From: Bacillota bacterium
GTDB taxonomy: Bacteria > Bacillota > UBA4882 > UBA8346
Assembly (NCBI GenBank): GCA_003501365.1
Contig: DNPP01000037.1
Location: 5,854-34,289 of the forward strand
Reading direction: 5' to 3'
Length of the DNA stretch: 28,436 nt
Below, piece by piece: positions 24,602-28,436 of the stretch. How positions within the stretch are numbered: the stretch's first letter is position 1; the number at the start of each line of letters is the position of its first letter. The notes under the pieces are model-generated. The model searched no databases and was not told the DNA's origin. It saw only the letters and a list, made by a program, of their open reading frames with translations. The position numbers and the translations under genes are program-made.

Positions 24602-25237
24602 GGGAGCTATGTCAAATTGCACTTTAATACAAGCAAGAATAATCTCTTTTGCCTGTTCAAGGCCGGTCTTACCAGTATCGATGGAGAGTTGATATGTTCT
24701 GGCATCGTTCCAATCCCGCCCGGTAAGTGTCTGAAGGTAGCGACCTCGTTCCCGGTCACTTTTTTCAATGAGCTTTTTAGCTTCCGGGGCTGTTAAATTA
24801 TACAATTCCCCCACCCGCCTTTGCCGGAAAGCAAGATCCGCATGGAGGAAAATACTTAAATGCCTGGGATGATCGCGTAACAAATAAGAGCTGCCCCGTC
24901 CAATAATCACTGCGGAATGCTCCTTGGCAACCTTTTGGATAATCTGCGATTCGGCCTTATAAAGATCTTGGTCGCTTGGTATATATATCTCCGGTGGCAT
25001 ATATGTATCCGGGGGAGTATAGGCGGATAATTGCAATACTGATTGCCAGAATGACGTCTTTTTTTCATCCCTAGACTCCAGATCCTCTTCAAGCACCTGA
25101 AGTTGTTTGGCGGCTTGAATTACTATTTCCCGGTCCAAATATAATATCCCCAGTTGTTCAGCTAATTGTTGTCCAACATAGGCTCCTCCGCTGCCTAATT
25201 GACGACTAATGGTGATCACTGCCGGCAAATTACCCAT
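24596..25237 (-). CDS. Cytidylate kinase-like family protein
   Basis: This is a 213-residue P-loop protein of the AAA_26/cytidylate-kinase-like (Cmk2) family. The N-terminus AVITISRQLGSGGAYVGQQL holds a P-loop-like GSGG, followed by LYLDREIVIQAAK. The centre has SAVIIGRGSSYLLRDHPRHL, then FLHADLAFRQRRV, and LIEKSDRERGRYL is a lid-like Arg-rich region. Canonical Cmk is a separate housekeeping enzyme; these paralogues often sit near transporters or regulators and their substrate is unknown. Residues ~70-95 contain a Tyr/Pro-rich insertion (PPDTYMPPEIYIP), possibly a lineage-specific loop. Start: ATG with GGGAGG nine bases upstream. Confidence 0.88.
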   Translation of the reverse strand: MGNLPAVITISRQLGSGGAYVGQQLAEQLGILYLDREIVIQAAKQLQVLEEDLESRDEKKTSFWQSVLQLSAYTPPDTYMPPEIYIPSDQDLYKAESQIIQKVAKEHSAVIIGRGSSYLLRDHPRHLSIFLHADLAFRQRRVGELYNLTAPEAKKLIEKSDRERGRYLQTLTGRDWNDARTYQLSIDTGKTGLEQAKEIILACIKVQFDIAPK

Positions 25238-25294
25238 TTTTTAATTCCTCCCAATTTGAATATTTTGATAATGACTATTTAGCCTAATTATATA

Positions 25295-25365
25295 ATATAG
25301 TTGTACTGGCAACTATATATTGTACAAAAAAGCAGTTGCATTTGCAACTGCTTTTTTGTACAATA
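25295..25365. terminator. Abutting hairpins, including a 48-bp perfect palindrome with A6/T6 flanks
   Basis: Hairpin 1: ATATAGTTG (25295-25303)/CAACTATAT (25310-25318). Hairpin 2: 25318-25365, 23-bp perfect arms with TT at the centre, core GCAGTTGC/GCAACTGC followed by six Ts on either strand, so it is terminator-like in both directions. It is unusual in lying between two divergent genes (25237 minus and 25518 plus). It may be a leader attenuator, the end of an unseen small RNA, or an insulator. Confidence 0.6.
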
Positions 25366-25517
25366 CGCGAACGTAAGTTTCATAACCCTTTCCCGAAACG
25401 TTTGAAAAGCTTTAGGATTATTTACTGAATTTATGTTTTTAGCATAAAGCCGATTAGAATATGTCTTCATACGATGTATTACGAAATAACTTTACCGTTA
25501 CGGATGGGGTGAAAAAA

Positions 25518-25802
25518 ATGTCGTCAGAAGTATTTCAATATATAATCCAACCCGAGGATACGATATGGGATTTAGCCGAAGAATTTGATATCACCGAAGA
25601 GGATATCATGGAAGTCAATCCCGATTTAGACTTGGATAATTTATTTATCAATCAGGTCATCAATATCCCTGGGAATGCGGTAACCGCTTTGCAATACAGG
25701 CGCCGCTACCCTAGGTATAGACGCCCATATTATTACCGGCCCTACAGACCATACAGATATTACCGCCCTCGTCGGCCCTATTATCCTTATCATCGTTATT
25801 GA
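25518..25802 (+). CDS. LysM-domain protein with Tyr/Arg/Pro-rich tail (possible spore-coat or wall protein)
   Basis: This is a 94-residue protein. Residues 6-50 are a single acidic LysM module (YIIQPEDTIWDLAEEFDITE, then NPDLDLDNLFINQVINIP), which binds peptidoglycan-type glycans. Residues ~61-94 are a tail of only Tyr (13), Arg (13), Pro (7) and His (1). There is no signal peptide, so it would be cytosolic or deposited on a forespore by the mother cell. SafA-like coat morphogens share the LysM plus low-complexity design, and tyrosine-rich tails can be oxidatively cross-linked; a coat role is inference. Start: ATG 25518 with GGGGTG seven bases upstream; ATG 25461 in frame has none. No sporulation-sigma promoter could be identified with confidence. 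Confidence 0.8.
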   Translation: MSSEVFQYIIQPEDTIWDLAEEFDITEEDIMEVNPDLDLDNLFINQVINIPGNAVTALQYRRRYPRYRRPYYYRPYRPYRYYRPRRPYYPYHRY

Positions 25803-25818
25803 CAATCAATTTTTAAGG

Positions 25819-25849
25819 GGCTATGGCTTGAATTATTTAAGCTATAGCC
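25819..25849. terminator. Bidirectional rho-independent terminator
   Basis: GGCTATGGCTT (25819-25829) pairs with AAGCTATAGCC (25839-25849) with one G-T, followed by TTTATTT on plus and TTAAAAATTG on minus. It separates the convergent LysM and phosphodiesterase genes. Confidence 0.7.
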
Positions 25850-25850
25850 T

Positions 25851-26573
25851 TTATTTCGTTGAAACAATATCTCTCACCCGATCAGGCTTGTTGGTGATAA
25901 TGCCGTCAACCTGGGCTATAATAGCTTTCTCAACTTCAACCTGCTCATCCACTGTCCATGTATTGACCAATAAACCCTTCAATTTGGCCTGTGCTACCGT
26001 CTCCGGAGTAATACTATAGATTGGAGGATGCAACGCTGCCGCTCCAAATGTCAGAGCATAATTCCAAGGGCTATATAACACTGCTTCATACAAGACGCCG
26101 GTTTTCAACTCCGGGGCGATAGCGGAGATCCTCGCCAGAGTATAATGATTAAATGAAGAAAAAATACATTGTCGCGCCAGTCCAAAATCTCTCACCATCC
26201 GGACCGCCTTTGCTTCAATTCCGGGATAAGGAAAAATATTGGTCTTTAGTTCTATATTTACCAATAAATCGCTCCCCTGGATAAGTTCCAATAGCTCCTG
26301 CAACCTGGGAATTCTCTCCTCTGCAAACGTCATATCAAACCAACTTCCGGCATCAAATTTCCGTAGTTCAGGCCAGGTATGGTCCTTAATAAACCCGTGA
26401 CCGTCGGTGGTGCGGTCAATTTTTTCATCATGACAGATGACCAATTCTCCGTCTTTGCTTAGTTGAACATCCAATTCCAGACCATCGACTCGGAATTCAA
26501 TTGCTGTTTTAAATGCAACCATGGTATTTTCCGGAGCCCGGCTGGAAAAGCCCCGATGCGCGATGATCTTCAT
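25851..26573 (-). CDS. ugpQ: Glycerophosphodiester phosphodiesterase
   Basis: This is a 240-residue cytoplasmic enzyme that hydrolyses glycerophosphodiesters to sn-glycerol-3-phosphate plus an alcohol. GDPD-family catalytic residues are all visible: H6-R7 (AHRGF), E15-N-T (PENT), E33-x-D35 (LELDV) and H48-D (VICHDE), with E-K at VNIELKT. The length fits the UgpQ type without a signal peptide. Start: ATG 26573 preceded by AAGGA. It is the last gene of an operon, 27 bases after the ABC ATPase, so it probably processes the imported substrate inside the cell. Confidence 0.93.
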   Translation of the reverse strand: MKIIAHRGFSSRAPENTMVAFKTAIEFRVDGLELDVQLSKDGELVICHDEKIDRTTDGHGFIKDHTWPELRKFDAGSWFDMTFAEERIPRLQELLELIQGSDLLVNIELKTNIFPYPGIEAKAVRMVRDFGLARQCIFSSFNHYTLARISAIAPELKTGVLYEAVLYSPWNYALTFGAAALHPPIYSITPETVAQAKLKGLLVNTWTVDEQVEVEKAIIAQVDGIITNKPDRVRDIVSTK

Positions 26574-26600
26574 TTTGAATCATTCCTTTGAGCGAGATAT

Positions 26601-27683
26601 TTAATTTTCCAATACCTGATTCCTATTATATTCCATAACCTGACAGGCCTCTTCCGGAAAATATACCTGAACATTTTCTCCGGTCCGGGGAATATCAATA
26701 TACGGATTATTAAACGTATCGATATGAATCTCTTGTTCGCCGATACGGACCGACAGCCGAATAATCGCTCCCAGAAGATTCACATTTGCCAGGATACCGG
26801 ATAAGCAGTTCTCGTTTTCCTTTTCCCGTTTCAATGTCAATCTTTCCGGACGTAGCGCAATGGATACCGGTTCCCCTTTTTTACGGCGCAAACTCCCAAC
26901 CGTTGTTACCTGCTGCCCGGCCACAGTCAGCTTACCGTTCTCCGGTTCCGTTACTTCGGCCTTTAGGCGATTCAAAGTCCCGATGAAAGATGCCACAAAT
27001 CCCGACGCGGGATGATGGTAGACCTCGGCCGGAGTCCCGATCTGTTCGATATGTCCGTCTCTCATCACCACGATCCGGTCTGAAAGTGAAAGAGCCTCTT
27101 CTTGATCATGGGTGACATAGATGGTCGTAATGCCAAGTTCCTTTTGAAGAGCCCGGATCTCTTGCCGAAGTTTTACGCGAATTTTAGCATCCAGAGCAGA
27201 CAATGGTTCGTCAAGTAATAAAACTCGAGGCTCTATAGCCAAGGCCCGGGCAAGTGCGACCCGCTGCTGTTGACCGCCGGATAGCTGGTGAGGATAACGG
27301 TTTTGAAATCCAGCTAGATTAACCATCTGTATAAGCCGTTCAGCCCGTTCCCGTCGGATTTTCGATTGAACACCGGCTATTCTTAATCCATATGCAATAT
27401 TTTGGATAACATTCATATTGGGAAACAGGGCATAATTTTGGAAAACCATTCCGACATGCCTGCGGTTGGGCGCTACATTGCTGACATCCTGATTGTCGAT
27501 CCGGATCTGACCCGAAGTCGGCATCTCAAAACCGGCAATCATCCGAAGCGTGGTCGTTTTTCCGCAGCCACTGCCGCCCAGAAAGGAAACAAATTCTCCT
27601 TTTTGAACCTCCAGGGTAAAATCTCCCACCGCAAGTTGTTTGCCAAATTTCTTTTGAATTCCTATTAATTCAAGAAAAGCCAT
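26601..27683 (-). CDS. ABC importer ATP-binding protein (PotA/FbpC/UgpC type)
   Basis: This is a 360-residue ATPase. Walker A is GGSGCGKTT (36-44), the Q-loop is VFQNYALFPNMNV, the signature is LSGGQQQRVALARAL, Walker B is VLLLDEPLSALD and the H-loop is THDQEEALSLSD. The C-terminal ~120 residues are a TOBE-like regulatory domain (PVSIALRPERLTL). It pairs with the upstream permease, 15 bases away. Permease type (PotC/PhnV-like) rather than the MalFG/UgpAE type suggests a spermidine/phosphonate/iron-like architecture, while the cotranscribed phosphodiesterase suggests a glycerophosphodiester-like substrate. The substrate is therefore open. Confidence 0.92.
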   Translation of the reverse strand: MAFLELIGIQKKFGKQLAVGDFTLEVQKGEFVSFLGGSGCGKTTTLRMIAGFEMPTSGQIRIDNQDVSNVAPNRRHVGMVFQNYALFPNMNVIQNIAYGLRIAGVQSKIRRERAERLIQMVNLAGFQNRYPHQLSGGQQQRVALARALAIEPRVLLLDEPLSALDAKIRVKLRQEIRALQKELGITTIYVTHDQEEALSLSDRIVVMRDGHIEQIGTPAEVYHHPASGFVASFIGTLNRLKAEVTEPENGKLTVAGQQVTTVGSLRRKKGEPVSIALRPERLTLKREKENENCLSGILANVNLLGAIIRLSVRIGEQEIHIDTFNNPYIDIPRTGENVQVYFPEEACQVMEYNRNQVLEN

Positions 27684-27698
27684 GATTTCCTCCCCTTC

Positions 27699-28436
27699 TT
27701 AATGGGCCCCACCGGACAAGGTGCTCTTGCTAGTAAAGCCATAAGTAATCCAACGGATTAAAGCCATTGAAACCCAGGTCAAAAAGAAACTGAAGATCGA
27801 AAGAGCCGCGGGTTCATAAGCCAGATCACGCCCAACCAGCGCCATATAAGGGCCGAAGGCCGGCCAAGCCAACATTACGGCAAAAGTTAATTCACCCATT
27901 ACAATCGAAAAGGTCAAAAAAGCAGCTGATAGTAGGCTGGTTCGAAGATTAGGCAGAATCACCTCAAAAAAAGTGACTGTCTGATTCGCTCCCAGGCTCA
28001 AGGATGCTTCCATCAGTGACTTCAGGTCCAGTGACCGCAGACCGGTATCAATTGATCGATAAATATAAGGAAAAGCCAGCACAATATAACCTGCGATGAG
28101 CAGAACCGGGCTTGTCACCAGTGCCAGCGGCGGCTTACTATAGATGCGGATTAGTCCGAAAACCAACACAATCGGCGGTATCACAAAAGGAAGCATGGTG
28201 CAAGTTTCAATAATCGGTTTGAGTTTCGGAAATTTCCAGTGAATCAAAAAAACCGTCGGCATCAGCAACGCAAAACCGGCTAAGACAGTAAATACAGCCA
28301 TTTCCGCCGAGAATGTGAAGGATTTTAAAAAGTTGGGATCATTAAAAACATTCCAATAAGCGAGCAAACCGAGCATACCCTTTTGCCGTCGTAATGAAAA
28401 CAAAAAGGTCGCCAGCAGCGGGAGCAAGAAATAAAA
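27699..28436 (-). CDS. ABC importer permease (PotC/PhnV-like), N-terminus beyond the window
   Basis: This is the C-terminal ~245 residues of a type I importer permease with about six helices. The EAA coupling loop is EASLSLGANQTVTFFEVILP. The frame stays open to the window edge (FYFLLPLLATFLFSL), so the start lies beyond 28436 and the gene is partial here. Only one permease is visible; a second permease and a binding protein would be expected upstream, outside the window. It is the first visible member of the permease-ATPase-phosphodiesterase operon. Confidence 0.9.
   Translation of the reverse strand, partial: FYFLLPLLATFLFSLRRQKGMLGLLAYWNVFNDPNFLKSFTFSAEMAVFTVLAGFALLMPTVFLIHWKFPKLKPIIETCTMLPFVIPPIVLVFGLIRIYSKPPLALVTSPVLLIAGYIVLAFPYIYRSIDTGLRSLDLKSLMEASLSLGANQTVTFFEVILPNLRTSLLSAAFLTFSIVMGELTFAVMLAWPAFGPYMALVGRDLAYEPAALSIFSFFLTWVSMALIRWITYGFTSKSTLSGGAH

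Noticed and set aside
25288..25470. A 60-codon minus-strand frame across the 48-bp palindrome
   Set aside because: Its C-terminal half is encoded by the palindromes themselves, and there is no ribosome binding site.

Overview
The window reads as a piece of a chromosome from a Gram-positive, moderately AT-rich member of the Bacillota. Strong AGGAGG-type ribosome binding sites, lipoproteins with a lipobox, LytS/LytTR regulators, an aldo/keto reductase carrying two 4Fe-4S clusters (typical of anaerobic Clostridia-like lineages), and a LysM protein with a spore-coat-like Tyr/Arg/Pro tail all point that way. The species cannot be named from sequence alone. No rRNA, tRNA, CRISPR array, prophage or transposase gene was seen.

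Layout. (1) 196-1937, minus strand: a two-gene drug/antibiotic-type ABC exporter (ATPase, then ABC-2 permease). (2) 2173-5059: a decayed zone with three broken genes (a split membrane protein, a truncated EamA/DMT transporter and a flavodoxin-like protein) around one intact gene, an iron-sulfur aldo/keto reductase at 3276-4394. (3) 5064-7197, minus: two beta-propeller lipoproteins in one operon. Divergent from them is a 1023-residue hybrid histidine kinase with two catalytic cores (7439-10510), coupled to a REC-PucR-type response regulator (10513-11772). Paired palindromes sit in the shared intergenic region. (4) 11823-13718, minus: a dCache chemoreceptor. (5) 14001-14552, minus: a membrane-protein gene killed by an amber codon and by a ~100-bp insertion made of two tandem 49-bp palindromic units. 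(6) 14711-18720, minus: a LytS-LytTR two-component system followed by a CstA-family transporter, resembling the pyruvate-sensing BtsSR-BtsT arrangement. Three direct repeats with LytTR-like spacing lie before cstA. (7) 18903-21218, minus: a membrane c-di-GMP enzyme (SBP-PAS-GGDEF-HD-GYP) with a highly structured 5' leader. (8) 21610-25237, minus: a UPF0303/HbpS-like protein, a MarR regulator with a DHA2 efflux pump, and a cytidylate-kinase-like protein. (9) 25518-25802, plus: the LysM/tyrosine-rich protein, preceded by a 48-bp perfect palindrome. (10) 25851 to the right edge, minus: a Pot/Fbp-type ABC importer (permease cut by the window edge, ATPase) with a glycerophosphodiester phosphodiesterase.

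The dominant theme is signal transduction: two LytS-type kinase modules, one classical HisKA module, three receiver domains, one chemoreceptor and one c-di-GMP enzyme, interleaved with transporters. The strongest candidates for something undescribed are the tandem palindrome element at 14286-14386, the structured leader at 21260-21404, the dual-core kinase with its REC-PucR partner and operator-like palindromes, and the palindrome/LysM-tyrosine locus at 25295-25802.
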